Assembly: GCA_934215545.1 (NCBI GenBank)
Contig: CAKQAD010000026.1
Span: 1 to 19,480, forward strand
From: an uncultured Prevotella sp.
Lineage (GTDB): Bacteria > Bacteroidota > Bacteroidia > Bacteroidales > Bacteroidaceae
Direction of reading: 5' to 3'
DNA length: 19,480 nt
Positions 1 through 7,955 of this stretch are shown here, piece by piece (position 1 is the first letter of the stretch; each line of letters begins with the position of its first letter). Below the pieces are notes generated by a model. The model made no database searches, was not told the DNA's origin, and worked only from the letters and a program-made list of their open reading frames with translations. The translations under genes and the position numbers were made by a program.

Positions 1-401
1 ACAACATGCTCTACAAGAGCGGTTCGTACGAAATCAACGACCGTGCTGCCGAGACTCTCAGCAAGATTGCCAAGATCATCACTGACTACAAGGACTACGA
101 GGTGCTCATCGAGGGTAACACCGACAATGTGCCGGTTAATGCCAGCGCTGCTTCTATGAAGAACATCCGCAACAACTGGGACCTCTCTTGTCTGCGTGCA
201 TCGAGCGTGGTTCAGGCTCTGCAAAACCAGTATGGCGTAGATCCTAAGCGTCTCACCGCCGGTGGCCGTGGCGAATACAACCCTCTCACTGCCAACACCA
301 CCGAGACTGGCAAGCAGCGCAACCGCCGCACACAGATCATCATTACTCCGAAACTCGACCAGTTCATGGACCTTATCGACAAGGCTCCAGAGAACGAGTA
401 A
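1..401 (+). CDS. OmpA/MotB-type peptidoglycan-binding domain protein, 3' end only
   Basis: The reading frame is open from the left edge (first full codon at 3) and stops at 399-401, so the true start lies outside the window. The visible part is almost entirely an OmpA C-terminal domain, which anchors outer-membrane or motor-type proteins to peptidoglycan by binding diaminopimelate. Family landmarks are present: a beta strand running into IEGNTDNVPV, with the aspartate expected to bind the peptide; NWDLSCLRASSVVQAL, the usual helix after the strand; the turn RLTAGGRGEYNPL; and the closing NRRTQIIITP, whose arginine is the second ligand-binding residue. The NTDNVPV and NWDLS wording is closer to MotB-like members than to classic OmpA. 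A short tail, about 18 residues and ending in acidic residues, follows. The N-terminal half (barrel, coiled coil or lipoprotein signal) cannot be seen, so the protein class is uncertain although the domain is clear. Confidence 0.9.
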   Translation, partial: NMLYKSGSYEINDRAAETLSKIAKIITDYKDYEVLIEGNTDNVPVNASAASMKNIRNNWDLSCLRASSVVQALQNQYGVDPKRLTAGGRGEYNPLTANTTETGKQRNRRTQIIITPKLDQFMDLIDKAPENE

Positions 402-441
402 CATCCTACTCATAACTTAAAGAAAGGCACGTCCTGCAAGG

Positions 442-481
442 GCCTTGCCGCCACACAACATCACCGATGTGGCAGCAAGGC
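442..481 (+). terminator. Hairpin after the OmpA-domain gene
   Basis: GCCTTGCCGCCAC (442-454) pairs with GTGGCAGCAAGGC (469-481) with one G-T type mismatch in 13 positions and a 14-base loop. It starts 40 bases after the stop codon. No T-run follows (the next bases are TCGTGTGGGG), so it is either an unusual terminator or a 3'-end stabilising hairpin. Confidence 0.55.
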
Positions 482-554
482 TCGTGTGGGGCGTATTTGT
501 ATAGTTAACCCCACATCTTCATCTACGACATAATTCATAATTCAAAACCATAAA

Positions 555-637
555 CCCAAATCGGTTATTAGACCGAATTTAGAAGATTATATTATTAGGA
601 TGCTATGTATTCTTATCAATCTAACAACCGATTTGGG
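555..637. repeat. Inverted-repeat intergenic element, copy 1 (complete)
   Basis: This 83-base element is bounded by an 18-base inverted repeat with 17 of 18 matches: CCCAAATCGGTTATTAGA (555-572) against the complement of 620-637. Its left half is repeated at 11581-11631 with only a substitution and a 5-base indel, including the shared inner motif TTAGGATGCTATGTAT. It carries no reading frame and lies between two unrelated genes, so it resembles a MITE or REP-like sequence. It ends 25 bases before the start of the permease gene and could affect that gene's leader. Confidence 0.75.
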
Positions 638-662
638 ATAAAAAGCATTAACCCTAATAGTA

Positions 663-1601
663 ATGAATCAGAAAGTTAGAGGAACCATCTGCGGCGTGGC
701 TGCTGCTGTGTTCTATGGCACCAACCCTTTGGGCGCAATGAATCTGTATGCCGATGGCATCACCGCCAACACCACCCTATTCTATCGCTTTGCTCTGGCT
801 GCTGCCATCCTTGCCGTGATAATGCTGGTGCAGCGCAAGTCGTTTGCCCTTACCTGGCGCGAGTTTGGAATGCTTTGCATCCTGGGCACACTGATGAGTT
901 CATCGTCGTCGTCGCTCTACATCAGTTTCAACTACATGGATGTAGGCATAGCCTCAACGCTACTGTTTGTATATCCCGTAATGGTGGCAGTGCTTATGGC
1001 TGTATGCTTCAAGGAAAAGGTCACCGTGGCAACGATATTGTCTATCGCCCTATCGCTGGCAGGCATAGCACTGCTCAACCACTCTTCGGGCGGAGGTTCG
1101 CTGAGCACCCTCGGCGTGACGCTTGTGATGGTGTCGTCGCTCACCTATGCTGTGTATATCGTGGTGGTCAACAAGTCGACGCTGCGCCTGTCGTCTATAA
1201 AGCTCACTTTCTATGTGCTTTTCATTGGCATGTTCGTAATCTTGGCCCTTACAGCACTTATGGGCGAGCATGTGCAGATGCTCACCACCGCTCGTCAATG
1301 GACCTACGCCCTACAGCTGGCAGTGATGCCTACAGTGCTTTCGCTGGTGCTCATGGTAATAGCCGTGCACGACATCGGCTCCACTCCTACAGCCATCATG
1401 GGTGCGCTTGAGCCGCTCACCGCAGTGGCTATTGGCGTGCTTTGCTTCGGCGAGGTGTTCACCACACGCTTGGCAGTGGGCATTACAATGATATTGGTAG
1501 CCGTATTGCTAATCGTTATGGGCAAGGAACTATCGCAAACTATGGTAACTACACTCAACCGATTTGGCCGTCTCATTTCAAAAACATGGCGCTGGAAATA
1601 A
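663..1601 (+). CDS. DMT-superfamily EamA transporter
   Basis: This is a 312-residue inner-membrane permease of the drug/metabolite transporter superfamily. The sequence is strongly hydrophobic, with about ten transmembrane helices in two related halves (roughly residues 6-138 and 148-290), the usual length and layout of two EamA domains. Landmarks are a GTNPLGA segment in helix 1, an FYRFALA segment in helix 2, FNYMDVGIASTLLFVYPVMVA in the first half and the matching TPTAIMGALEPLTAVAIGVLCFGE in the second half; the shared pattern of a proline-containing helix followed by a short F[GK]E loop is typical. Substrates of this family (amino acids, purines, metabolites, drugs) cannot be predicted from sequence. 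The ATG at 663 gives an N-terminus that runs straight into helix 1. The gene stands alone between two hairpins and probably has its own promoter, although I see no good -7 box. Confidence 0.9.
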   Translation: MNQKVRGTICGVAAAVFYGTNPLGAMNLYADGITANTTLFYRFALAAAILAVIMLVQRKSFALTWREFGMLCILGTLMSSSSSSLYISFNYMDVGIASTLLFVYPVMVAVLMAVCFKEKVTVATILSIALSLAGIALLNHSSGGGSLSTLGVTLVMVSSLTYAVYIVVVNKSTLRLSSIKLTFYVLFIGMFVILALTALMGEHVQMLTTARQWTYALQLAVMPTVLSLVLMVIAVHDIGSTPTAIMGALEPLTAVAIGVLCFGEVFTTRLAVGITMILVAVLLIVMGKELSQTMVTTLNRFGRLISKTWRWK

Positions 1602-1608
1602 GCAGCTT

Positions 1609-1652
1609 GCATCTGTGTGCCGACATGCGAAGAAATGTTGGCACACAGATGC
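1609..1652 (+). terminator. Long hairpin after the EamA gene
   Basis: GCATCTGTGTGCCGACAT (1609-1626) pairs with 1635-1652, 17 of 18 positions matching, with an 8-base loop. It begins 7 bases after the stop codon of the permease gene. As with the hairpin at 442-481, no T-run follows (the next bases are GAACCACCGCCCC). Confidence 0.6.
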
Positions 1653-1792
1653 GAACCACCGCCCCAAACTAAAAACACTCCGCACTACAATCTAATGCCC
1701 ATTGAGCATGACATAAGGCTGTCTATTTTGTTAAAAACCTTTAAAATAAAGGCAAGAGCATTTTTATTATTAATAATAACAAAATAAAGCTA

Positions 1793-1800
1793 TAACTTTG
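1793..1800 (+). promoter_or_regulatory. Bacteroidetes -7 promoter element for the 1884 gene
   Basis: TAACTTTG at 1793-1800 matches the TAnnTTTG consensus exactly and is followed by GC. It sits in a very AT-rich stretch (1720-1800) and would give a leader of about 75 bases before the ATG at 1884. A clear -33 TTTG is not visible at the right distance; only T-rich sequence is found there. Confidence 0.6.
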
Positions 1801-1883
1801 CAAATAGCCTAAATTACAGAATAATAGTTCTATAACGCATATATGCGTCGTAATCACACTACAACAATTTTATAATCCCTTAT

Positions 1884-2534
1884 ATGAACAAAAACCTATT
1901 TTCAACAATCGCGTTGATGAGTTTGTCGCTTGTCAGCACCAATGCCCAAGATATCAAGGGCGAAGTGCCACAAGCAGGCGAGTCGTATCTCATCTACAAC
2001 ATGGCACAGAAACAGGGCATCGAAGTAGATGGTGCTGCTGCAATGCTTGGCGAAGCCACCAAGCTCAGTCTTGAGAAAGGCTCTGCCGATGGTCTTTTCA
2101 ACATCACCGCCAGTGGCAAGAAGCTTTCGTCCGACCTTTGGACAACGCCAACTTTCAACAACGATGGCACCTACACCGACTGGATTCTCTCTCCAGTAGA
2201 GGGTAAGGATAATGTCTATACCATTGCCTGCCGCAATCGTGAGGCAAGCAATGCTTTCTATCTCTACTATTCTGAGGTGAGCGAGTCGATAGCCCTCACC
2301 GCACAGAAGCCTGGCGACAACTTCGAGAATGCTCATTGGATGTTTGGCAAGGAGCAGGAGAACGGCATTGAATGCATCAAGACAGTCGACGGCACCAATG
2401 CCACTGACAATATTGCCACTGGCAAGAAGGGTGTCTACACCATCGACGGCAAGAAGGTAGACAGCACTAAGGCTGGTGCCGACAAGCTTGGCAAGGGCGT
2501 ATACATCATCGACGGACGCAAGACAGCCAAATAG
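1884..2534 (+). CDS. Secreted protein of unknown function with a C-terminal GVYxIDGxK motif pair
   Basis: This protein of 216 residues has a signal peptide (residues 1-22, ending VSTNAQ). The mature part begins with a short glycan-binding-like beta region: GESYLIYNMAQKQGIEVDG, DLWTTPTF and YTIACRNREASNAFYLYYS recall the beta-trefoil-like modules found at the ends of Prevotella glycosidases, but this is a resemblance and not a firm assignment. The C-terminus carries two copies of one motif, KGVYTIDGKKV and KGVYIIDGRKT, about 27 residues apart. Bacteroidales secreted proteins often end in a single such strand-turn-strand tail, so the doubled form is notable. The gene is 44 bases upstream of the GH2 beta-galactosidase with no terminator between them, so the two are probably co-transcribed from the promoter near 1793. 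It might be an accessory binding protein for the enzyme. No catalytic motif is visible. Confidence 0.75.
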   Translation: MNKNLFSTIALMSLSLVSTNAQDIKGEVPQAGESYLIYNMAQKQGIEVDGAAAMLGEATKLSLEKGSADGLFNITASGKKLSSDLWTTPTFNNDGTYTDWILSPVEGKDNVYTIACRNREASNAFYLYYSEVSESIALTAQKPGDNFENAHWMFGKEQENGIECIKTVDGTNATDNIATGKKGVYTIDGKKVDSTKAGADKLGKGVYIIDGRKTAK

Positions 2535-2578
2535 TGAACCACACCTAATTACCCTAAACAAAATCAAACATAAAGATA

Positions 2579-5500
2579 ATGACAGCAAACATCAAATCAC
2601 GCATTATAGCCATCGTGGCTTTTGTATGCATGTTTGTGGGTAGCGCCTTTGCACAAGAGACAGTGCTGCTCACCAACAAAGCGCTCAATGGCCGGAAGCT
2701 GCAGGAGTCGGAAACAGTCAACTTCAGCAAGCAGACTTTCAAGGCTACAATCGACCTCTCCACATGCAAGGACAACACCAAGTGGGAGAACATATTTTCC
2801 ATAGGCAACGACATTCAGAATGGCGAAAACCTATGGGGTGGTAAGGATGTGTATGTGATACACCTCTTCTACACCAAGAACAGCAAAAAACTGCAGGTGA
2901 ACGTGCTCTGCAACAGCGGTGGCGGTTTCCAGCAGAATTATGGCGAGAAAGAAGGCACCCTCGAAGTGGCTCTCAACAGCGAGGGCCTATACATCAACGG
3001 TGAGCTCATCGTTGGCAGCGATGTAACATCGCAGGTCACCGACAACTCTAAAATTCAGTTTGGTAGCGTGCAAGGCAAGGTGCGTACATGGGCCACCTAT
3101 AAGAAGATCTGGCTCGAAGCATTCGACAATGGCGGCTCTGGCTCAGGCGGTACAGAAGAGACTCCCGACATGGGTTCGCGCAAATTCGATGTAAAATTCG
3201 TCAACGACCAGTCGAAAGTGTCAGACTATAAGGAAGACGGCCACGCCACATTCATACCATACGCTTCTGTCGACGATATGAAGAGCGATGCCAACTACGA
3301 CAAGCCTTGGCTCACACCAGAGAAGGCTATGACCATGAACCTCAACGGCACATGGAAGTTTAAGTTTGTGCCTGGCACATCACGCGGACCGGCAGAGACC
3401 AACTTCTACCCTGCTGACTACGACGACTCCGATTGGGACGACATCCGCGTGCCACTGTCGTGGGAGATGGCTGGCTTCGGCACCCCCGTATATGTGAACG
3501 TGGGCTATGCCTTCGTCAACAATCCTCCTTACACCAACCAGGGCATCACAAGCTATGGCGTTGTCGACAACAATGCCACTGGTTTCTACCGTCGCTCGTT
3601 CACCCTGCCAGAGAATTGGGGCGACAAGCGCGTGTTCATCCACTTCGATGGCGTCTATAGCGCTGCTGCAGTGTTCGTCAACGGCAAATACGTGGGCTAC
3701 TCACAGGGCTCCAACAACGATGCCGAATTCGACATCACCGACTTTGTGAAGACCGGCGACAACCAGCTGTCGGTTAGAGTGTATCGCTGGTGCGATGGTT
3801 CTTACTTCGAGGGTCAGGACATCTGGCACCTCAGCGGCATTCACCGCGACGTGTATCTCGTTGCCACTCCTAAGGTGTGGGCATCCGACCATTACATCAA
3901 GGCTTCGCTCAACAACGATGCCACAAGTGGTTCGCTCAATGTAGCTCTCACTGTAGACAACCGCGACAAGCAGCAGGCCACCAAGAACTTCAGCGTTGAG
4001 CTGCTCGATGCCGATGGCAAGAGCGTGGCTACAGGCTCTAAGGAGTATAGCGGCAACAGCACACAGAAGCTCAACATTACACTCGACAACCTCACTGCAC
4101 TGCACCCATGGTCGGCAGAAGATCCTTATCTCTACACCGTTGTAGTGAAGCAGGCCAATGGTGGTAGCGACGAAATGGTGTTCAGCACCAAGTTCGGATT
4201 CCGCAACATCAAGATCGACGGCACACTCGTAAAGATCAACGGCAAGCGCGTGTTCTTCAAGGGTGTCAACTCTCACGATGCTCATCCAAAGTATGGTAGA
4301 GCCATCGACACCGAGACAATGCTGCGCGACGTGCAGCTTATGAAGCAGGCCAACGTAAACACCATACGTACCAGCCACTATCCACGCCAGGCTAAGATGT
4401 ATGCCATGTTCGATGCCTACGGACTCTATTGTATGGACGAGGCCGATGTGGAGTGCCACTATAACGACCGCCTTGCAAGCACATCGTCATGGACAGAGAC
4501 AATGCGCGACCGTGAGATGCGCATGGTGCTTCGCGACCGCAACCACCCAAGCGTGATATTCTGGTCGATGGGCAATGAGAGCGGCTCTGCCAACAACCTC
4601 TCGTCGATACTTCCTGAGGTGCGCAAGACCGACGACCGTCCTATCCACTTCGAATCGAGTGGCGGCTACACCACTTACTCTGATCTTGGCTCAAGCATGT
4701 ATCCTACCGTATCGCTCGTCAACAGCCGCTCTAACGGTATGAATGGCAAGCCTTACTTCATGTGCGAGTATGAGCACAGCATGGGTCAAGCCACCGGCAA
4801 CCTGAAGGAATATTGGGACATCATCGAGAGGTCAAACGGCATCATTGGCGGTTGCATCTGGGACTGGGTAGACCAGAGCTTCTACGATCCTAAGCGCCTC
4901 GTGGCTGGCGAAGATCTCAAGAACGAGAATGGTTTCAACTACTGGATGTCGGGCTACGACTACAACAACCCTGCCGGCGTAGGCATGGGCTTCCAGGGCA
5001 ACTTCGTGAACAACGGTATTATCGCTCCCGACCGCTCATGGTCGGCAAAACTCACCCAGGTTAAGAAGGTTTATCAGAATGTAGAGTTCACCAAGTTCGA
5101 GAACGGCTCCCTTACAATAAACAACAAGAACAGCTTCGTTAATCTCGACAAGTTCGACGTGGTTTACACCGTGCTCCGCGACGGATGCATCGTTGAAGAG
5201 GGCAAGGTGGCTACTCCTAACATAGGGGCTGGCAATCTTGCTATCGTTAAAGTGCATTACACCACCGACACCACCGACGGTGCCGAGTATATGCTCAACA
5301 CCTCACTGCGCCTCAAGGAGGCTACACTATGGGCAGAGGCTGGCTACACTGTAGCAGAAAACCAGTTTGCACTCACATCGCGCAGCGCTCTTGCCGACCA
5401 TGAGGTAGAGGGTGGCAGGATTGTCATCAACGGTGGCAACGTAACAGGTACCACTGCCGACGGCAAGACCTTCGAGGTGAAGTTCAACAACGGCAAGATG

Positions 5501-6259
5501 ACCGAGTGGACCTACAATGGCGAGACCATCATCACACAGGGTCCCGACTTCAACTCTTACCGCAAGGTTGACAACGACCGCAACTTCTCACCTGGTTTCA
5601 CCAACTCTGCTAATGTCGACGTGGATGGCTCGCTCGCCATGAGCGGCAACAACGCCACAATGTCGATTAGCGGTATGGCACAAAACTGCGAATACGAAAT
5701 CGATTATGTGTTCTATCCAGATGCTACCATCGATATGAATGTTAGATTCATACCAATGGGCAACCTGGCTCGTATGGGCTTGGGCATGACCTTCAAGGGT
5801 GGCATGGAGAATGTAGAATACTACGCTCGCGGTCCATGGTCGAACTATTCCGACAGAAAGACGGGCTCGTTCCTCGGACGCTACAGCACCACTATCGATG
5901 ATATGGTCGACGAGAACATACACCCACAGACCTTCGGCGACCACCAGGACATGCGCTCACTCACACTCACCAACCCAACCAACGGCTTGCAGCTCAACGT
6001 GCAGTCAGAGGGCACAGTGGCATTCTCGCTCGGACACTACGACGAAACCACATGGTGCACCAGCGGCGACTCTATGTGGAACTCTAAGCTACACTGGTGG
6101 GATCTGACACGCTACGACGACATCTTCGCACACTTCGACTATGCACAGCGTGGTTTGGGCAACAACTCTTGCGGTGGCGACTCTTGCCTCAGCGAGTATG
6201 TAGTGCCAACAAATGGTCAGTACAGCTACAAGCTTCGTCTCACTCCAAAGATGAAGTAA
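2579..6259 (+). CDS. Secreted GH2 beta-galactosidase with extra N-terminal domain
   Basis: This 1226-residue enzyme is predicted to hydrolyse terminal beta-galactosides outside the cytoplasm. Order of parts: signal peptide (1-26, ending GSAFAQ); a beta-rich concanavalin-like domain (about 27-190); a flexible GGSGSGGTEETPD linker; the GH2 sugar-binding sandwich (about 225-430, with MNLNGTWKFKF, GFYRRSFTLP and IWHLSGIHRDVYL); an immunoglobulin-like domain (about 435-538); the TIM barrel (about 539-840, opening with GFRNIKIDG and FFKGVNSHDAHP); and a long C-terminal beta-galactosidase small-chain region. The acid/base is Glu667 in WSMGNESG and the nucleophile is Glu730 in MCEYEHSMG, matching E. 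coli LacZ WSLGNESG and LCEYAHAMG. IRTSHYPR and the GGCIWDWVDQ strand are also intact. The 27-190 domain is not part of the usual GH2 core and may bind carbohydrate. No lipobox is present, so the protein is periplasmic or secreted. A beta-glucuronidase is unlikely given the small-chain domain. Confidence 0.93.
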   Translation: MTANIKSRIIAIVAFVCMFVGSAFAQETVLLTNKALNGRKLQESETVNFSKQTFKATIDLSTCKDNTKWENIFSIGNDIQNGENLWGGKDVYVIHLFYTKNSKKLQVNVLCNSGGGFQQNYGEKEGTLEVALNSEGLYINGELIVGSDVTSQVTDNSKIQFGSVQGKVRTWATYKKIWLEAFDNGGSGSGGTEETPDMGSRKFDVKFVNDQSKVSDYKEDGHATFIPYASVDDMKSDANYDKPWLTPEKAMTMNLNGTWKFKFVPGTSRGPAETNFYPADYDDSDWDDIRVPLSWEMAGFGTPVYVNVGYAFVNNPPYTNQGITSYGVVDNNATGFYRRSFTLPENWGDKRVFIHFDGVYSAAAVFVNGKYVGYSQGSNNDAEFDITDFVKTGDNQLSVRVYRWCDGSYFEGQDIWHLSGIHRDVYLVATPKVWASDHYIKASLNNDATSGSLNVALTVDNRDKQQATKNFSVELLDADGKSVATGSKEYSGNSTQKLNITLDNLTALHPWSAEDPYLYTVVVKQANGGSDEMVFSTKFGFRNIKIDGTLVKINGKRVFFKGVNSHDAHPKYGRAIDTETMLRDVQLMKQANVNTIRTSHYPRQAKMYAMFDAYGLYCMDEADVECHYNDRLASTSSWTETMRDREMRMVLRDRNHPSVIFWSMGNESGSANNLSSILPEVRKTDDRPIHFESSGGYTTYSDLGSSMYPTVSLVNSRSNGMNGKPYFMCEYEHSMGQATGNLKEYWDIIERSNGIIGGCIWDWVDQSFYDPKRLVAGEDLKNENGFNYWMSGYDYNNPAGVGMGFQGNFVNNGIIAPDRSWSAKLTQVKKVYQNVEFTKFENGSLTINNKNSFVNLDKFDVVYTVLRDGCIVEEGKVATPNIGAGNLAIVKVHYTTDTTDGAEYMLNTSLRLKEATLWAEAGYTVAENQFALTSRSALADHEVEGGRIVINGGNVTGTTADGKTFEVKFNNGKMTEWTYNGETIITQGPDFNSYRKVDNDRNFSPGFTNSANVDVDGSLAMSGNNATMSISGMAQNCEYEIDYVFYPDATIDMNVRFIPMGNLARMGLGMTFKGGMENVEYYARGPWSNYSDRKTGSFLGRYSTTIDDMVDENIHPQTFGDHQDMRSLTLTNPTNGLQLNVQSEGTVAFSLGHYDETTWCTSGDSMWNSKLHWWDLTRYDDIFAHFDYAQRGLGNNSCGGDSCLSEYVVPTNGQYSYKLRLTPKMK

Positions 6260-6292
6260 GCACCGAAAACATCGTATAATTTATAATAGAGA

Positions 6293-6325
6293 AAGGCTAA
6301 GGCATTGTTGTCTTAGCCTTTTTTT
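6293..6325 (+). terminator. Rho-independent terminator of the beta-galactosidase unit
   Basis: AAGGCTAAG (6293-6301) pairs perfectly with CTTAGCCTT (6312-6320) around a 10-base loop and is followed by a T-run to 6325. It lies 34 bases after the stop codon of the beta-galactosidase gene. Confidence 0.9.
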
Positions 6326-6334
6326 ATATCTTTG
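6305..6334 (+). promoter_or_regulatory. Bacteroidetes promoter for the GH125 gene
   Basis: TTG at 6305-6307 and TATCTTTG at 6327-6334 are 19 bases apart, matching the Bacteroidetes -33/-7 arrangement. The -33 box lies inside the loop of the upstream terminator, and the leader to the ATG at 6375 would be about 35 bases. Confidence 0.7.
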
Positions 6335-6374
6335 CACTAATACATAACACTCGTCTAACACACCAAATCATTAT

Positions 6375-7898
6375 ATGAATCACAACACCAACATCATTGC
6401 AGGCGCAGCTCTTATGCTCGCACTCTCTGCATCGCAGGTCATGGCAGCCACCAACGAGCCTGCCAATGCCTATAACAACGCCTCAACCATTGCCACCGTC
6501 CAGCCTGCGGCACTATGCACAAGCCAAGCGGCAGCTGCCGACAACACACGCCTTACCACACAAAGACCGGCAGAGGCCGACCGTCTGTTTGTGTCGGAGG
6601 CTATAGAGAAGAAGATTAAGGAGATTAAGAAGCTGCTCAAAGACAATGTCTACCTTGCGTGGATGTTCGAAAACTGCTTTCCGAACACCCTCGACACCAC
6701 CGTGCACTACGACGATCAGGGCGACGGCAAGGAAGACACCTTTGTATATACAGGCGACATTCACGCCATGTGGCTGCGCGACTCTGGCGCGCAGGTGTGG
6801 CCCTATGTGCAGTTTGCCAACAAAGACAAGAAACTTAAGAAGATGCTTCGTGGCGTCATATTGCGACAACTGAAGTGCATCAACATCGACCCCTATGCCA
6901 ATGCCTTCAATCCGCAGGCTCTCGAAAACAACCCTTGGGCCAACGACACAGATATGAAGCCCGAACTGCACGAGCGCAAATACGAAATCGACTCGCTGTG
7001 CTACCCCATACGCCTTGCCTATCACTACTGGCAGACCACCGGCGACGCCTCGATATTTGGCGCAGAGTGGCTCAGCGCCATACAGAAGGTGCTCAACACC
7101 TTCCGCGAGCAGCAGCGCAAGACTGGGCTCGGTTCCTATCGCTTCCTGCGTGTCACCGACCGCCAGCTCGACACCTTGTGCAATGCTGGCTATGGCAACC
7201 CTGTGAAGCCTGTCGGACTGATAGCATCGGCATTCCGACCCAGCGACGATGCCACCACCTTCATGTTCCTGGTGCCGAGCAACTTCATGGCAGTGAGCTC
7301 ACTGCGTAAGGCAGCCGAGATACTCACCAAGGTGAACGGCAACGAAAAGCTTGCCCAGGAATGTGGCGCACTGGCAAATGAGGTGAGCGATGCCTTGCAG
7401 AAGTATGCCGTGGTGGAGCATCCTAAATATGGCAAGATATATGCCTACGAGGTCGACGGATTTGGCAACCGCTTCCTCATGGACGATGCCAACGTGCCTT
7501 CGCTGCTTGCCATGCCTTATCTTGGCGATGTGAACATCAACGACCCTATATATCAGAACACACGCCGCTTTGTATGGAGCACTGACAACCCCTACTTCTT
7601 CAAGGGCAAGGCAGGCGAAGGCATCGGCGGACCACACATAGGCTACGACATGGCATGGCCAATGTCGATAATGATGAAGGCATTTACCAGCACCGACAAC
7701 GAGGAGATACGCCAGTGTCTTGTAATGCTTCAGCGCACCGATGCCGGCACGGGCTTCATCCACGAGTCGTTCAATGTCGACAATGCCGACAAGTTCACCC
7801 GTCCTTGGTTTGCATGGCAAAACACTCTATTTGGCGAACTCATCATAAAGCTCGCCGACGAGGGCAAGACAGAATTGCTACGCAACGCCCTGCGATAA
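6375..7898 (+). CDS. GH125 exo-alpha-1,6-mannosidase (DUF1237 family), secreted
   Basis: This 507-residue protein belongs to glycoside hydrolase family 125: metal-independent, inverting exo-alpha-mannosidases that act on alpha-1,6-linked mannose of N-glycans and yeast mannan. A signal peptide (about 1-25, ending QVMAA) is followed by an unusual Ala/Thr/Asn-rich stretch to about residue 65, then the (alpha/alpha)6 barrel. Family landmarks are TGDIHAMWLRDSGAQVWPY (about 126-144), DPYANAFNP (about 172-180), the acidic KYEIDSLCYP segment with the likely general acid Asp206, GPHIGYDMAWPMSIMMKA, and GTGFIHESF with the likely general base Glu464; the closing PWFAWQNTLFGELI is also typical. The roles given to the two carboxylates follow characterised clostridial and streptococcal GH125 enzymes. 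The gene has its own promoter. Having it next to a beta-galactosidase, with a GH36 enzyme elsewhere in the window, fits sequential trimming of host or yeast glycans. Confidence 0.93.
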   Translation: MNHNTNIIAGAALMLALSASQVMAATNEPANAYNNASTIATVQPAALCTSQAAAADNTRLTTQRPAEADRLFVSEAIEKKIKEIKKLLKDNVYLAWMFENCFPNTLDTTVHYDDQGDGKEDTFVYTGDIHAMWLRDSGAQVWPYVQFANKDKKLKKMLRGVILRQLKCINIDPYANAFNPQALENNPWANDTDMKPELHERKYEIDSLCYPIRLAYHYWQTTGDASIFGAEWLSAIQKVLNTFREQQRKTGLGSYRFLRVTDRQLDTLCNAGYGNPVKPVGLIASAFRPSDDATTFMFLVPSNFMAVSSLRKAAEILTKVNGNEKLAQECGALANEVSDALQKYAVVEHPKYGKIYAYEVDGFGNRFLMDDANVPSLLAMPYLGDVNINDPIYQNTRRFVWSTDNPYFFKGKAGEGIGGPHIGYDMAWPMSIMMKAFTSTDNEEIRQCLVMLQRTDAGTGFIHESFNVDNADKFTRPWFAWQNTLFGELIIKLADEGKTELLRNALR

Positions 7899-7907
7899 AT
7901 ACACTCC

Positions 7908-7929
7908 AAAGGCAATATTTTGCGCCTTT
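7908..7929 (+). terminator. Short hairpin after the GH125 gene (weak)
   Basis: AAAGGC (7908-7913) pairs with GCCTTT (7924-7929). The stem is only six base pairs and no T-run follows, so it may be only a weak terminator. Read-through into the 5'-nucleotidase genes is possible, and I see no good promoter in 7899-7955. Confidence 0.35.
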
Positions 7930-7955
7930 AGCAGTTATTAATAAAAACAAAACCA

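Noticed and set aside
3701..4459. 252-codon open frame on the minus strand inside the beta-galactosidase gene
   Set aside because: It lies wholly inside a clear GH2 coding region with intact catalytic motifs, has no signal or family motifs, and is typical of mirror frames in GC-rich-codon genes.
1884..6259. A full polysaccharide utilisation locus
   Set aside because: There is no SusC/SusD pair, hybrid two-component regulator or sigma/anti-sigma pair in the window.
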